Shown in pieces: positions 1-8,624 of a stretch of DNA of 64,000 bases; position 1 is the first letter of the stretch; each line of letters starts with the position of its first letter. The stretch is taken from the NCBI RefSeq assembly GCF_028737215.1, contig NZ_JAQZAM010000005.1:1-64000 (forward strand), in the 5' to 3' direction. The position numbers were made by a program, and so were the translations under genes. This stretch comes from Actinomycetospora chibensis (GTDB lineage Bacteria > Actinomycetota > Actinomycetes > Mycobacteriales > Pseudonocardiaceae). The notes below the pieces were generated by a model. The model was not told the DNA's origin. It did no database searches and worked only from the letters and a program-made list of their open reading frames with translations.

Positions 1-26
1 CGGTGGTCCGGATTCCCGGACCACCG
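1..26 (-). terminator. Perfect hairpin terminator downstream of mIHF
   Basis: Two 11-base arms (1-11 CGGTGGTCCGG and 16-26 CCGGACCACCG) are perfect complements around a 4-base loop (ATTC). The hairpin lies 36 bases after the mIHF stop codon on the minus strand. No T-tract can be judged because the window ends at base 1. The sequence shows the hairpin; terminator function is inferred from its position. Confidence 0.75.
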
Positions 27-62
27 GCCGCCCCGGTGTCGTTCGTGTCTGGCTCGCGTGCT

Positions 63-374
63 CTAGCCGAGCGCGCTGACCAGCGCCTCACGCTGACGGG
101 ATCCGAGGCCGGCGACGCGCCGGTCCTCGGGGATGCCGGCCTGCTCGAGCACGGCGGACGCCTTGGCCGGGCCGTAGCCCGGGAGCGCCCGCACGAGCTG
201 CGAGACCTTGGTCTTGCCGGCGATCGGGTCGCTCTTGCCGCGGTCGAGCACCGCGGGAATCGTCTCGTCGCCGCTCTTGATGCCGGCGAGGAGGGCGGAG
301 CGGGCCTGGCGGGCCTCGCGCGACTTGGCCTGGGCGGCCTCGCGCTGCTCGGGGGTCAACGTCGGGAGGGCCAT
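63..374 (-). CDS. mihF: Integration host factor, actinobacterial type (mIHF)
   Basis: A 103-residue basic protein starting MALPTLTPEQREAA, the hallmark of mycobacterial/Streptomyces integration host factor. The family is a small nucleoid-associated protein unrelated to the alpha/beta IHF of proteobacteria. It has an N-terminal helix and a helix-two-turn-helix DNA-binding fold around residues 60-103 (LVRALPGYGPAKASAVLEQA, then IPEDRRVAGLG). It bends DNA and acts in chromosome organisation and phage integration. The open frame runs upstream to base 632, but the start at 374 matches the family N terminus and is preceded by GGGGAG about 8 nt away. It is transcribed alone and ends at the hairpin at 1-26. 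Confidence 0.95.
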   Translation of the reverse strand: MALPTLTPEQREAAQAKSREARQARSALLAGIKSGDETIPAVLDRGKSDPIAGKTKVSQLVRALPGYGPAKASAVLEQAGIPEDRRVAGLGSRQREALVSALG

Positions 375-673
375 CGCGGTGTCTCCCCTCTCTGTGGTGC
401 GTGTCGTCACGGGGGACCCGCAACGTCGGTCGGACCGGTCGCACCGACGGTCACACGGACGGTCGGTCGGCACCGCGCGCCACGCCGCGGCCTCGCCGCG
501 AACCGGTCGCCCGGGCCGATGGTTGCGGGACGGTACACCAACCTCGCGGGCGTCCCGTCCCTGACCTGGGCGGATCGTCACGCGCCGGTCGCCGGGAGCC
601 GCGTGCGAACCCCCGGTGAGCGGTATCCTCACCCTCTCGCGTCCCTCTGACGCTCAGCGTCACCGCGGGGATC
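375..673. other. Intergenic region upstream of mihF
   Basis: About 300 bases without a supportable gene. The part next to mihF should hold its promoter and is rich in CGGTCGG-like short repeats around 425-475. The far end carries a small palindrome at 648-662 (separate entry), just downstream of the methyltransferase stop. Open frames on both strands here are GC-bias shadows. Confidence 0.5.
648..662 (-). repeat. 3'-end element A0 (core only, doubtful member)
   Basis: The 15-base palindrome TGACGCT-C-AGCGTCA fits the TGAC-N7-GTCA core of the dispersed 3'-end element family. It lies 12 bases after the stop of the minus-strand methyltransferase, in the sense orientation. The preceding long hairpin seen in better copies is not recognisable, so membership rests on core, position and orientation. 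Confidence 0.4.
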
Positions 674-1315
674 TCATCGCCGCGGACCGGACGCCCGGTG
701 GACGACGGCCGGGGGCAGGTTGCGCCACACCACCGACGAGGTCTCCACCTGCTCGAAGCACTCGCCGAGCTCCGCGCGCAGGGCGCGCGCCGGCGCGGCC
801 CAGGACGTCGCGCAGTAGGCGAACTGCACCAGGACGCCGTCGTCGGTCAGCGCGCGGGCCACCCCGGGCACCAGCGAGTCCTCGCGCCCCGGTCGCGTCG
901 CCGACCAGCCGAGGCCGCTGACCACCACGTCGGCCCCGGTGATACCGCGCAGGGCGAGCAGGGCGGGCAGCTCCGCGACGTCGGCGGGCACGACCTCGAC
1001 GTGGGCGAAGCGCTCGGCGAGACGGTGCGCGAGCACCGGGTTGATCTCCACCGCGAGCTGGCGTCCCCGTCCCGCGAGGCGGCGGGCGAGCAGGCCGGTG
1101 AACGCCCCGCTGCCCGCGCCGAGCTCGACCACGACCGGCGACGGGCGGGCGCTGCGCAGGGCCGCGTCGGCCATCGCCCGGGCGAGCGCGGTGCTGCTCG
1201 GCCACACCGACGCCGTGGCCACCGGGGCGCGCACGAACTGCGCGGCGAACACCGCCCGGTCGGCCAGCGAGGCCTCGCGCGGGGCCTCGCCGGGGACGGG
1301 CGGGTCAGGCGGCAT
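674..1315 (-). CDS. SAM-dependent methyltransferase, phospholipid N-methyltransferase-like
   Basis: 213 residues. The AdoMet-binding motif I is VVVELGAGSGAFTG (residues 61-74), followed by an acidic loop AVEINP and the motif ADVAELP. The N-terminal layout (VFAAQFVRAPVATASVWPSS, then the Rossmann core) resembles the PmtA/rRNA-dimethylase-like family that methylates phosphatidylethanolamine-type headgroups or related amines. The start at 1315 overlaps the end of the upstream acyltransferase by 11 nt, so the two are probably co-translated. With an OlsB-like and an OlsA-like gene ahead of it, a lipid-headgroup substrate is the best guess, but this is inference; a generic class I methyltransferase remains possible. 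Confidence 0.7.
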   Translation of the reverse strand: MPPDPPVPGEAPREASLADRAVFAAQFVRAPVATASVWPSSTALARAMADAALRSARPSPVVVELGAGSGAFTGLLARRLAGRGRQLAVEINPVLAHRLAERFAHVEVVPADVAELPALLALRGITGADVVVSGLGWSATRPGREDSLVPGVARALTDDGVLVQFAYCATSWAAPARALRAELGECFEQVETSSVVWRNLPPAVVHRASGPRR

Positions 1316-2231
1316 GCTCGAGCTCCGGGCGTCGAACGGGCTCCGGACCCCGGCGCGTGGCGGCGGCATGGCCCCCGACGTCGGCGGGCAGCGCCGCGGT
1401 GATCGCCGCGGCCGCGGCCCGGGCGAGGGCGCGTCGGGCGTCGGCGCGGGCGGGACCGGTCGGGACCGCCCGGGTGTCGAGGGCCGGGCGGACGTCGACA
1501 TCGACGACGAGGTCGCGGGCGGCGAGGACCCGCAGCAACGACGACGCGAGGGTGTCGTCGCCCACGAAGGCGGCCGTGGCATCGACGGGCTCCTCGCCCC
1601 GGCGCCGGTACCGCACGGCCACCGGCACCACGGGCGCGCCGGCGTCGTGGGCGGCCTGGAAGGCGGCCGGGCGGAAGGGACCGAGGTCGCGGCCGCAGCG
1701 GGTCGTGCCCTCGGCGAACACGCCGACGGTGGCGCCGGCGCGCAGCGCCGCGGCCAGGCCGGCGACGGCGTCGGGCAGGGTCCGCAGGCGATCGCGGTCG
1801 AGGAAGACCGTCCCAGCGCTGGCCGCCAGGACGCCGAGCAGCGGCCACCGGCGGACCTCGCGCTTGGCGAGCATCCGGACCGGGGCCACGGCGTGCAGGG
1901 CCATGACGTCGAGCCAGGAGACGTGGTTGGCGACGACGAGCGCCCCGGGTGGCGCCATCGGGCCGCGGCGCCGCACGCGGACCCCGCACGCGGCGAGGAC
2001 CGCACCCGTCCAGCGGGTCTGCAGCCGCCCCAGTGCCGCCGGCCCGAGCAGGGGGAGCACGACGGCCACGGCGAGGCCGGCGAGCAGCACGGCCACGAGC
2101 GCGACGGAGCGGACGGTCAGCCGGGCGAGGCGACGGGCGCGGCGCCCGCCCCGCAGGACCTCGGGGACCGGTAGGCAGCCCGGGTCGCAGGGCGAGGTGG
2201 GGGCGTAGGGGTGGACCCGCCCGCCCGTCAC
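1305..2231 (-). CDS. 1-acyl-glycerol-3-phosphate acyltransferase family protein (OlsA-like)
   Basis: 308 residues from a GTG start that overlaps the upstream stop (GTGA). There is one hydrophobic segment (about 42-66). Acyltransferase motif 1 is NHVSWLD (HX4D, His103/Asp108), motif 2 lies near FLDRDR (133-138), motif 3 is EGTT (164-167) and motif 4 is the VVPVAV region (191-196). This is the PlsC fold, which transfers an acyl chain from acyl-CoA or acyl-ACP to a lyso-lipid at the membrane. The coupled OlsB-like gene immediately upstream suggests it acylates lyso-ornithine lipid, but a phosphatidic-acid role cannot be excluded. Confidence 0.8.
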   Translation of the reverse strand: MTGGRVHPYAPTSPCDPGCLPVPEVLRGGRRARRLARLTVRSVALVAVLLAGLAVAVVLPLLGPAALGRLQTRWTGAVLAACGVRVRRRGPMAPPGALVVANHVSWLDVMALHAVAPVRMLAKREVRRWPLLGVLAASAGTVFLDRDRLRTLPDAVAGLAAALRAGATVGVFAEGTTRCGRDLGPFRPAAFQAAHDAGAPVVPVAVRYRRRGEEPVDATAAFVGDDTLASSLLRVLAARDLVVDVDVRPALDTRAVPTGPARADARRALARAAAAAITAALPADVGGHAAATRRGPEPVRRPELEHAA

Positions 2232-3139
2232 ACGCCCTCCCCGAACAGGTAGCGCCGCCACCGCGGGTCGATCGCGGGCTGGTCGAGCAGGATGAACAGG
2301 TCGGCGACCCCGAAGTCCGGGTCCAGCGCCGGCGGACCGCCGATCTCGGCGCCGAGGCGCAGGTAGCCGCGCAGCAGGGGCGGGAGCGCGGCACGGGCGG
2401 CGCGTCCGGCGCCGGGCGCCTCCGGGTCGTACGGCCCGACCGGGGCCTCGCGCCACGGGCGCACCCGTCGCGGGGCCGGGGCCAGGTGGCGCGACGCGAC
2501 CATCGACCACACCCCGCCGGGCAGGGCGCCCTGCGGGGTCAACGGGACGCTCGCGCAACCGACGACCCAGCGCCGGCCGGTGAGCATCATGTAGCGCCCG
2601 ATCCCCGACCACACCAGCGAGAGCACGACGCCGTGGCGGTGGTCGGGGTGCACGCAGGAGCGGCCGACCTCGACGGTCTCGGGGCGCAGGGGGTCGAGGG
2701 CGGAGAGGTCGAACTCGGTGTCGGAGTAGAGGCCGCCGGCCGCCCGGGCGCCCTCGGGGGTGAGCATCCGGTAGGTCCCGACGATCGCACCGGTCGCGTC
2801 CTCGCGGACCACGAGGTGGTCGCAGTGATCGTCGAACGCGTCGGCGTCGCGGCCCTCGGCGGCGGCCGCCACGGCCACCGGGTCGGTGGTGGACGGGCGC
2901 GCCCCCTGCTCGCCGGCGAACACGGCGTGGCGCAGCCGCTGGGCGGCGAGGACGTGGTCGGGATCGCGGGTCAGCAGCAGGCTGTAGCGCCCGGCCGCCT
3001 CGGCGGGGGCGACCTCCCCGCGGTCGACCGCCGGCGCGGGGCCGGTGGGCGGAAGGGTGGACGTGGCGACGGGACCGTGCCCGTCGTGGCTCTCGGGGGC
3101 GGGTCCGGTCGACCGCGCCAGCATCTGGGAAGTGGCCAT
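2228..3139 (-). CDS. GNAT-fold N-acyltransferase, OlsB/hemolysin-like
   Basis: 303 residues. After a low-complexity N terminus of about 45 residues comes an Acetyltransf_5-type domain: RLRHAVFAGEQG, then LVVREDATGAIVGTYRML, then VEVGRSCVHPDHRHG, then a long C terminus ending in DFGVADLFILLD. This is the OlsB family, which makes the first intermediate of ornithine lipids by 3-hydroxyacylating an amino acid. Its stop overlaps the GTG of the PlsC-like gene, the classic olsB-olsA order. The ribosome-binding site before ATG 3139 is weak, and a start at a later Met is possible. An acyl-homoserine-lactone-synthase-like activity is a less likely alternative. Confidence 0.75.
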   Translation of the reverse strand: MATSQMLARSTGPAPESHDGHGPVATSTLPPTGPAPAVDRGEVAPAEAAGRYSLLLTRDPDHVLAAQRLRHAVFAGEQGARPSTTDPVAVAAAAEGRDADAFDDHCDHLVVREDATGAIVGTYRMLTPEGARAAGGLYSDTEFDLSALDPLRPETVEVGRSCVHPDHRHGVVLSLVWSGIGRYMMLTGRRWVVGCASVPLTPQGALPGGVWSMVASRHLAPAPRRVRPWREAPVGPYDPEAPGAGRAARAALPPLLRGYLRLGAEIGGPPALDPDFGVADLFILLDQPAIDPRWRRYLFGEGV

Positions 3140-3245
3140 GGAGCGGTGTCTACGGGCCGAGATCGCCCGGGGGCCCACCCCGGCGTGACGGTCGGGTGTG
3201 ATGCGGATGAACTCGGTGCTCCGCCGAATGCCGACGGCCGCCCGA

Positions 3246-4403
3246 TCAGGCCGCGCGGGGCGTCTCCGGGGTGCGCGGCAGGGGGGCGTCGCCGTGCAGC
3301 ACGGCCGCGTAGTGCCCCAGCAGCTCGTCGCAGACCGAGGGCCAGGTCCGGTCGGCCACGGCCGCACGGCCCGCGGCGCCGACGGCCCGCCGGGCGCCCG
3401 GGTCGTCGCGCCAGGCGGCGATCCGCCCGGCGATCTCCGCCCCGGCCGTCGCCGACGTGGGGTCGTAGAGCCAGCCGGTGCGTCCCGGCGCCACGAGGTC
3501 GGCGACCCCGCCCGCGTCCGGCGCGAGCACCGGCAGGCCCGAGGCCTGGGCCTCCTGCACGGCCTGGCAGAAGGTCTCGTGCGGGCCGGTGTGCACGAAG
3601 GCGTCGAACGAGGCGTACGCACGGGCCAGGTCGGTGCCGCCGCGGAAGCCGAGGAAGTGCGCGGTGGGCAGCAGCTCGCCCAGGCGCCCGCGCGCGGGTC
3701 CGTCGCCGACGACGACGACGCGCACCCCGGGCAGGCCCTCGAGGGCCGCCAGCCGCTCGACCTGCTTCTCCGCGGCGAGCCGGCCGACGTAGCCGACGAG
3801 CATCTCGCCGTGCGGGGCGAGCTCGGCGCGCAGGTCCTCGTCCCGGCGTCCCGGGTGGAAGCGCGCGGTGTCGACGCCGCGTCCCCAGCGGTGCACGCGC
3901 GGCACGCCGTGGTCGCGCAGCGCGTCCACCGCCCACCGCGACGGCGCCAGGGTGCGTGCGGCCCCGCTGTGCAGACGGCGGATCCAGCGCCAGGCCGCCC
4001 GTGCGGTCAGCCCGACCCCGTACGACGAGGCGAAGCCGGCGACGTCGGTCTGGTAGACGGCGACGGCCGGCACGTCCAGGCGGCGGGCGACGGTCAGCGC
4101 CCGCGCGCCCAGCACGAACGGCGAGGCGAGGTGCACGACGTCGGGGCGGTACTCCGCGAGCGCGGCCCGCACGGCCGGGGTCGGCACGCCCACGGGCAGC
4201 GAGTCGACGACGGGGAGGTCCACGGCGGGCACGCGGACGACGGGGACGTCGGGGGCACCGGGCACCTCGTCGGGGCCGGCGCCCGGGGCGATGACCATCG
4301 CGCCGTGCCCGCGGCGCCGGAGGTGGGCGACCACCTGGAGCACGGAGTTGGTGACGCCGTTGACGGCGGGGAGGAACGACTCGGTCACGACGGCGACGCG
4401 CAC
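3246..4403 (-). CDS. mgtA: GT4-family glycosyltransferase, GDP-mannose-dependent mannosyltransferase type
   Basis: 385 residues with GT-B fold. The N terminus MRVAVVTESFLPAVNGVTNS is typical of actinobacterial MgtA (Rv0557-like) proteins, which mannosylate glycolipid acceptors on the cytoplasmic face of the membrane. The sugar-nucleotide site is seen as YVGRLAAEKQVERL and as the EX7E motif (HETFCQAVQEAQASGLPV). The gene lies 106 nt upstream of the OlsB-like gene and may lead the same transcript, which would make the block a membrane-lipid operon. The GDP-mannose assignment rests on family resemblance. Confidence 0.8.
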   Translation of the reverse strand: MRVAVVTESFLPAVNGVTNSVLQVVAHLRRRGHGAMVIAPGAGPDEVPGAPDVPVVRVPAVDLPVVDSLPVGVPTPAVRAALAEYRPDVVHLASPFVLGARALTVARRLDVPAVAVYQTDVAGFASSYGVGLTARAAWRWIRRLHSGAARTLAPSRWAVDALRDHGVPRVHRWGRGVDTARFHPGRRDEDLRAELAPHGEMLVGYVGRLAAEKQVERLAALEGLPGVRVVVVGDGPARGRLGELLPTAHFLGFRGGTDLARAYASFDAFVHTGPHETFCQAVQEAQASGLPVLAPDAGGVADLVAPGRTGWLYDPTSATAGAEIAGRIAAWRDDPGARRAVGAAGRAAVADRTWPSVCDELLGHYAAVLHGDAPLPRTPETPRAA

Positions 4404-4760
4404 GAGCGCACCGTTCCCGGCCCGGGAGCCCCGTCGGTCGACGACGACGTGTCGCCCGTCCTAACACCGACCCAACACTGAGCCCGGCCGTCGGGGCGCC
4501 CGTTGTGGGCGGGATCCCTGAAAGTCACCCACCGTCAGCAACAGGCCGGACGATGCGGAACAGGCGGCGTGTCACCCCTGCTCGCTCCGGCGTGGCGACC
4601 ACGGAGGGTCGAGATCCTGTCCGGCACTGGGATGGTCGGGGGAACCGCGCGTATTGACAGGCGTCGCCGACTGTCGGCTACTGGACATCTCCGGCGGGCA
4701 TCGGGCGGCCGCCGGCCCGTCCGTACTGCCCGGACGGGGGCCGAGCCGGGAGGGAGGACC
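4404..4760. other. Intergenic region between divergent genes
   Basis: About 357 bases between the divergent mgtA-like and DUF574 genes. No small gene is supported. It contains a candidate promoter at 4654-4682 for the plus-strand methyltransferase and the strong ribosome-binding site just before 4761. A TCACCCACCGTCAG string near 4520 was compared with the 3'-end element family and rejected. Confidence 0.5.
4654..4682 (+). promoter_or_regulatory. Candidate sigma-70 promoter for the DUF574 methyltransferase
   Basis: TTGACA (4654-4659) is a perfect -35 hexamer, followed after 17 bases by GCTACT (4677-4682), a poor -10. It lies 79 bases upstream of the GTG start. Only the -35 is convincing. Confidence 0.35.
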
Positions 4761-5597
4761 GTGGTCGTCGACCCCTTCCCGCGCCGCCTGACCAGGTCGG
4801 TCCCCGCGGTCCCGGACGTCGACCGCCCGAGCTCGGCCCGCGTCTACGACTTCATGCTCGGCGGGACGTCCCACGGGGCCGTCGACCGCCGCCTCGGTCG
4901 GGAGATGATCGACGCCGTCCCGCTCGTGATCCCGATCGCGCGCGAGAACCGGTCGTTCCTCCGCAGAGTCGTCACCTACCTCGTGCACGCGGGCATCGAC
5001 CAGTTCCTCGACCTCGGCTCGGGAATCCCGACCATGGGCAGCACCCACGAGGTCGCCCGTCGCGTCGATCCCGAGGTGCGCGTCGCCTACGTCGACGTCG
5101 ACCTGGTGGCTGTCGCCCACGGTGAGCTGCTGCTCGGGAACGAGAAGGGCGTGTCGGTCTCCTGGGCCGACCTGACCCGCCCCGAGACCGTGCTCGAGGC
5201 CCCCGGCGTCACCGACCTGCTCGACCTGTCGCGGCCGGTCGGGGTCCTGATGTTCTCGGTGCTCCAGCACGTGCCCGACGCCCAGGACCCCGTCGGGGTG
5301 GTCGCCCGCTACGTGTCCCAGGTCGTGCCCGGGAGCGCGCTGGCGGTCTCCCACCTCTCCGGGGACGACCCCCGCGTCGACGTGGACGCGCTGCAGACGC
5401 TCAGCGGCGCCTACCCGCGTGGCGAGGTCACCCCCCGGTCGGGGGCCGAGCTCGCGGCCATGGTCGAGGGGGTCGACCTCGTCGACCCCGGACTCGTCTA
5501 CGCGGCGCAGTGGCGACCGGAGCCCCGCCGCTCCGGCCAGCCCGAGGGCGAGCTCTGCTGCGGGCACCGCGCGGCGGTCGGGTTCGTGCCGGGCTGA
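4761..5597 (+). CDS. SAM-dependent methyltransferase of the DUF574 / Methyltransf_19 family
   Basis: 278 residues, close to the usual 260-280. Family signatures are SSARVYDFMLGG near the N terminus, the Rossmann motif FLDLGSGIPT with VAYVDVDLVA, and ARYVSQVVPGSALAVSH. The family is greatly expanded in actinomycetes and mostly of unknown substrate. The frame is open back to 4503, but GTG 4761 has the very strong ribosome-binding site GGGAGGGAGGACC directly before it and matches the family length. It stands alone, divergent from the mgtA-like gene. Confidence 0.85.
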   Translation: MVVDPFPRRLTRSVPAVPDVDRPSSARVYDFMLGGTSHGAVDRRLGREMIDAVPLVIPIARENRSFLRRVVTYLVHAGIDQFLDLGSGIPTMGSTHEVARRVDPEVRVAYVDVDLVAVAHGELLLGNEKGVSVSWADLTRPETVLEAPGVTDLLDLSRPVGVLMFSVLQHVPDAQDPVGVVARYVSQVVPGSALAVSHLSGDDPRVDVDALQTLSGAYPRGEVTPRSGAELAAMVEGVDLVDPGLVYAAQWRPEPRRSGQPEGELCCGHRAAVGFVPG

Positions 5598-5749
5598 GGG
5601 ATCCGTAGCGGGACCCGCCAAACACGGTTCAGCCCGATGCCGTCACGGCTCGACGCACCGTTCGGAGCAACGCTTGACGGCTACTACTAGGCCGTTCGCC
5701 GTCCGACGCGGCATGTCGACCATTCACCGCGACGCAGCGCGAGCTGGCG

Positions 5750-5764
5750 GTCACGGCTCGTCAC
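5750..5764 (+). promoter_or_regulatory. Direct repeat GTCAC-N5-GTCAC upstream of the Rpf-like gene (possible MtrA site)
   Basis: GTCAC occurs at 5750-5754 and 5760-5764, a 10-base period, about 120 bases before the start. A further GTCACGGCTCG copy lies near 5642. In mycobacteria and Streptomyces the response regulator MtrA binds direct GTCAC/GTAAC-type repeats and controls rpf genes. The repeat is seen; the regulator is inferred. Confidence 0.35.
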
Positions 5765-5883
5765 AAAAGGTCTCGGTTCGGTTACGGTCCCTGCCGCGTC
5801 GTCCCGCTCCCCAGCACCACCCCGGCCGACGTACGGGTCACCTCTCAGGTCCCGTCCCGCCCTTCGATGAACCGGAGCCCCCG

Positions 5884-6264
5884 ATGTCTGGTCGCCACGC
5901 CGCCCCGTCCGCCTCCCGCCCCCTGCTCAAGGTCGGGGTCGTCGCCGCCGCCGCGGTCACCGGTCCGCTGGCGATCACCGGCACGGCCATGGCGGCACCG
6001 TCGGTCTCGCCCGAGTCGAACGCGACCTGGGACCGCCTCGCCATGTGCGAGAGCACCCAGAACTGGGAGGCCGACACCGGCAACGGCTTCAAGGGCGGCC
6101 TGCAGTTCACCGACTCGACCTGGAGCGAGTTCGGCGGCGAGCGCTTCGCCTCCTCGCCCGACGAGGCCTCCCGCGAGGAGCAGATCCGCGTGGCCAAGAA
6201 GGTCCAGGACGAGCAGGGCTGGAACGCCTGGCCGACCTGCTCGGAGAAGCTCGGCCTGCAGTAG
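5884..6264 (+). CDS. Resuscitation-promoting-factor-like secreted transglycosylase
   Basis: 126 residues. There is an N-terminal signal peptide (about 1-37, hydrophobic LLKVGVVAAAAVTGPLAI, cleavage near AMA-AP). The single Rpf domain covers about 45-126: WDRLAMCESTQNW holds the catalytic Glu56 next to Cys55, then GGLQFTDSTWSEFGG, and a second Cys in WPTC that pairs with Cys55 in Rpf structures. Rpf proteins are lysozyme-like enzymes that cleave peptidoglycan at septa and during exit from dormancy. This is a minimal version without LysM, G5 or long linker domains. The upstream region of about 280 bases contains GTCAC repeats. Confidence 0.9.
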   Translation: MSGRHAAPSASRPLLKVGVVAAAAVTGPLAITGTAMAAPSVSPESNATWDRLAMCESTQNWEADTGNGFKGGLQFTDSTWSEFGGERFASSPDEASREEQIRVAKKVQDEQGWNAWPTCSEKLGLQ

Positions 6265-6269
6265 GACCT

Positions 6270-6320
6270 GTCAGCCCGGGGGTCATGCTGACGTTCGACG
6301 TCAGGAAATCCCCCAGCTCG
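6270..6320 (+). repeat. 3'-end element A1
   Basis: It starts 5 bases after the Rpf-like stop, in sense orientation. It carries GTCAGC...GCTGAC, the palindrome TGACGT-TCG-ACGTCA, and the conserved tail AGGAAATCCCCCAGCTCG shared with A3 and A4. The upper hairpin is degraded to about 6 bp in this copy. Confidence 0.75.
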
Positions 6321-6381
6321 ACCAGGCCAGGCGCCACGAAGGGCAGCGGAGCTGCCGCGCCGAAGGCCGCGCGCTGACACG

Positions 6382-8034
6382 ATGTCCGGCATGTCCGACG
6401 CCGACGTCATCGTCGTCGGGGCCGGCCTGGCCGGTCTCGTCGCCACCGCCGAGCTCGCCGACGCAGGACGCCGGGTGATCCTGCTCGACCAGGAGCCCGA
6501 GGCGTCGCTCGGCGGGCAGGCGTGGTGGTCGTTCGGCGGGCTGTTCCTCGTCGACAGCCCCGAGCAGCGCCGCCTGCGCGTGCGCGACTCGTTCGACCTC
6601 GCCTGGTCCGACTGGACCTCCAGTGCCGGCTTCGACCGCCCCGACGAGGACCGCTGGGGCCGCGAGTGGGCCCGCGCCTATGTCGAATGGGCCGCCGGCG
6701 AGAAGCGCCCGTGGCTCCACGCGATGGGGGTGCGCTTCTTCCCCGTCGTCGGGTGGGCCGAGCGCGGCGGGGCCTCGGCCACCGGCCACGGCAACTCGGT
6801 CCCCCGCTTCCACATCGTCTGGGGCACCGGTCCCGGCATCCTCGAGCCGTTCCTGCGCCGCGTGCAGCAGGCCGTCGACGACGGTCGGGTGACGATCCGC
6901 TTCCGTCACCGCGTCGACGCGCTCGACGTGACGGCCGGCGCGGTGACCGGCGTGTCCGGTTCGGTCCTCGAGCCCTCCGACGTCGCCCGCGGCGAGTCGA
7001 GCTCGCGCACGGCGGTCGACACGTTCAGCCTCGGCGCACCCAGCGTCGTCGTCACCTCCGGCGGCATCGGCGGGAACCACGACGCCGTCCGCGCGGCCTG
7101 GCCGGAGCGCCTCGGCCCGCCGCCACAGGACATGATCTCCGGCGTCCCGGCCCACGTCGACGGCCGCATGATCGGCATCAGCGAGGACGCCGGTGGGCGC
7201 GTCGTCAACCGCGACCGGATGTGGCACTACACCGAGGGGATCGTCAACCACTCCCCCGTGTGGCCGCTGCACGGCATCCGGATCCTGCCCGGGCCCTCGT
7301 CACTGTGGTTCGACGCGGAGGGCCACCGGCTGCCCGCGCCGCTGTGGCCCGGCTTCGACACGCTCGCGACGCTCGGGCACATCCGGCGCACCGGGCACGA
7401 CCACACGTGGTTCGTGCTCACCCAGCGGATCCTCGAGAAGGAGTTCGCCCTCTCCGGCTCCGAGCAGAACCCCGACTTCACCGGCCGCGACATTCGCCTG
7501 ACGCTGCAGCGCGTCCGCCCCGGGCCCACCGAGCCGGTCGCGGCGTTCCAGCGCTCCGGGGAGGACTTCGTGCAGGCCGACGACCTGGCCACCCTCGTCG
7601 ACCGCATGAACGCCCTCACCCCGACGCCGCTGCTGGACGCGGCGAACGTCGAGCGCGAGGTCCTCGCCCGCGACGCCGAGCTCGCGAACCCGTACGGCAA
7701 GGACGGCCAGCTCGCCGCCGTCCGCAACGCGCGCGCCTACCTCGGCGACCGCCTCGTCCGCACCGCCCCGCCGCACCGGATCCTCGATCCCGCGGCCGGG
7801 CCGCTCGTCGCGGTCAAGCTGCACATCCTGACGCGCAAGACGCTCGGCGGGCTGTGGACCGACCTCGACGGCCGTGTGCTGCGCGCCGACGGGTCCCCGC
7901 TGCCGGGGCTGTACGCGGCGGGCGAGGCCGCGGGCTTCGGCGGCGGCGGGGTGCACGGCTACCGGTCGCTCGAGGGGACGTTCCTCGGCGGCTGCCTGTT
8001 CTCGGGGCGTCAGGTGGGACGCGCGCTGGCCTGA
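6382..8034 (+). CDS. FAD-binding dehydrogenase, fumarate reductase / 3-ketosteroid dehydrogenase-like flavoprotein
   Basis: 550 residues. The dinucleotide-binding motif [21 protein letters not shown] is at the N terminus, followed by an acidic [16 protein letters not shown] stretch. The C terminus [17 protein letters not shown], then [13 protein letters not shown], closes the FAD site. This is the FAD_binding_2 family of electron-bifurcation-independent flavin dehydrogenases, most similar in layout to the large cytosolic FAD-binding dehydrogenases of actinomycetes. The oxidised substrate is not evident. ATG 6391 (MSDADV) is an alternative start; neither has a clear ribosome-binding site. It stands alone between two 3'-end elements. 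Confidence 0.8.
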   Translation: MSGMSDADVIVVGAGLAGLVATAELADAGRRVILLDQEPEASLGGQAWWSFGGLFLVDSPEQRRLRVRDSFDLAWSDWTSSAGFDRPDEDRWGREWARAYVEWAAGEKRPWLHAMGVRFFPVVGWAERGGASATGHGNSVPRFHIVWGTGPGILEPFLRRVQQAVDDGRVTIRFRHRVDALDVTAGAVTGVSGSVLEPSDVARGESSSRTAVDTFSLGAPSVVVTSGGIGGNHDAVRAAWPERLGPPPQDMISGVPAHVDGRMIGISEDAGGRVVNRDRMWHYTEGIVNHSPVWPLHGIRILPGPSSLWFDAEGHRLPAPLWPGFDTLATLGHIRRTGHDHTWFVLTQRILEKEFALSGSEQNPDFTGRDIRLTLQRVRPGPTEPVAAFQRSGEDFVQADDLATLVDRMNALTPTPLLDAANVEREVLARDAELANPYGKDGQLAAVRNARAYLGDRLVRTAPPHRILDPAAGPLVAVKLHILTRKTLGGLWTDLDGRVLRADGSPLPGLYAAGEAAGFGGGGVHGYRSLEGTFLGGCLFSGRQVGRALA

Positions 8035-8046
8035 GCGCGCCTCATG

Positions 8047-8098
8047 ATCGACGCGGCTTTCCTGGCGTTCAGTGTCAGCGTGGACGCAGGGCCGGCAC
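8047..8098 (-). repeat. 3'-end element A2 (degenerate)
   Basis: On the minus strand, TGACACTGAACGCCAGGAAA follows directly on the stop of the wall-protein gene. It aligns with the core and tail of A1, A3 and A5. The upstream arm is reduced to a short GCG-T-CCA-CGC-like stem. Confidence 0.55.
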
Positions 8099-8545
8099 TC
8101 AGCGAGTGAGCCGCCGGCGGCGCTGGAGCAGCAGCATCGCCGCGACGATCACGAGCAGCACCGCCGCGCCGCCCAGGACGCGCAGGGTGGTGGCGCCCGA
8201 GCCGGTGTCGGCGACAGTGAGGGTCGCCTGCAGCGGGCGTCCTCCACAGGTCGCGGTGACGGTGACGGGGCCCGGGGCCGCGTCGGCGGCGACGGTCAGG
8301 GTCGAGGACACCGACCAGGGCTGGTGGCCCTCGGGGTCGCGCTGCCACGGGCCGCCCGTCACGCCGGGCCCGCCGGCCGGGGTCGTCGCCTCCTCCTCGC
8401 AACCCATCTGCGCGGCGACGGTGGCGCCGGGCGCGACCGGGGTGCCGTCGCCGATCACCAGGCCGGGGTCGGCCAGCGCCGTCCCGGCCCCCAGCGACAG
8501 GAGGGCCACCACCAGCATCGTCAGCACCAGGCGCACACCGGTCAC
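8099..8545 (-). CDS. Secreted, membrane- or wall-anchored small protein with LPxTG-like sorting region
   Basis: 148 residues from GTG 8545. A signal peptide (about 1-25, ending TALA-DP) is followed by an Ig-like region of about 80 residues with two cysteines. The end is a sorting-signal layout: VADTG, a hydrophobic stretch [20 protein letters not shown], and the basic tail [13 protein letters not shown] resembles the LAxTG signal of class E sortases of high-GC Gram-positives, so the protein may be covalently attached to the cell wall; plain membrane anchoring is the alternative. Function unknown. It is convergent with the FAD dehydrogenase. Confidence 0.65.
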   Translation of the reverse strand: MTGVRLVLTMLVVALLSLGAGTALADPGLVIGDGTPVAPGATVAAQMGCEEEATTPAGGPGVTGGPWQRDPEGHQPWSVSSTLTVAADAAPGPVTVTATCGGRPLQATLTVADTGSGATTLRVLGGAAVLLVIVAAMLLLQRRRRLTR

Positions 8546-8624
8546 CGTGCCACCCGCAGCGCGTCCGGTGGGTCTGCGTCACCGCACACGTTCAGGGCAC
8601 CGTGGCCCGGGGCAGCCAGCTCCC

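Noticed and set aside
1949-4294. A 781-codon plus-strand frame opposite the acyltransferase/GNAT/glycosyltransferase block
   Set aside because: Composition is Arg/Gly/Ala/Pro shadow. The minus-strand genes beneath it have clear motifs and coupled starts.
4515-4545. TCACCCACCGTCAG as a further 3'-end element
   Set aside because: It lies between divergent starts, not after a stop codon, and lacks TGAC on the left side.
5600-5883. A c-di-AMP (ydaO) riboswitch in the long region before the Rpf-like gene
   Set aside because: The conserved pseudo-symmetric motifs of that riboswitch are not recognisable; only GTCAC direct repeats stand out.
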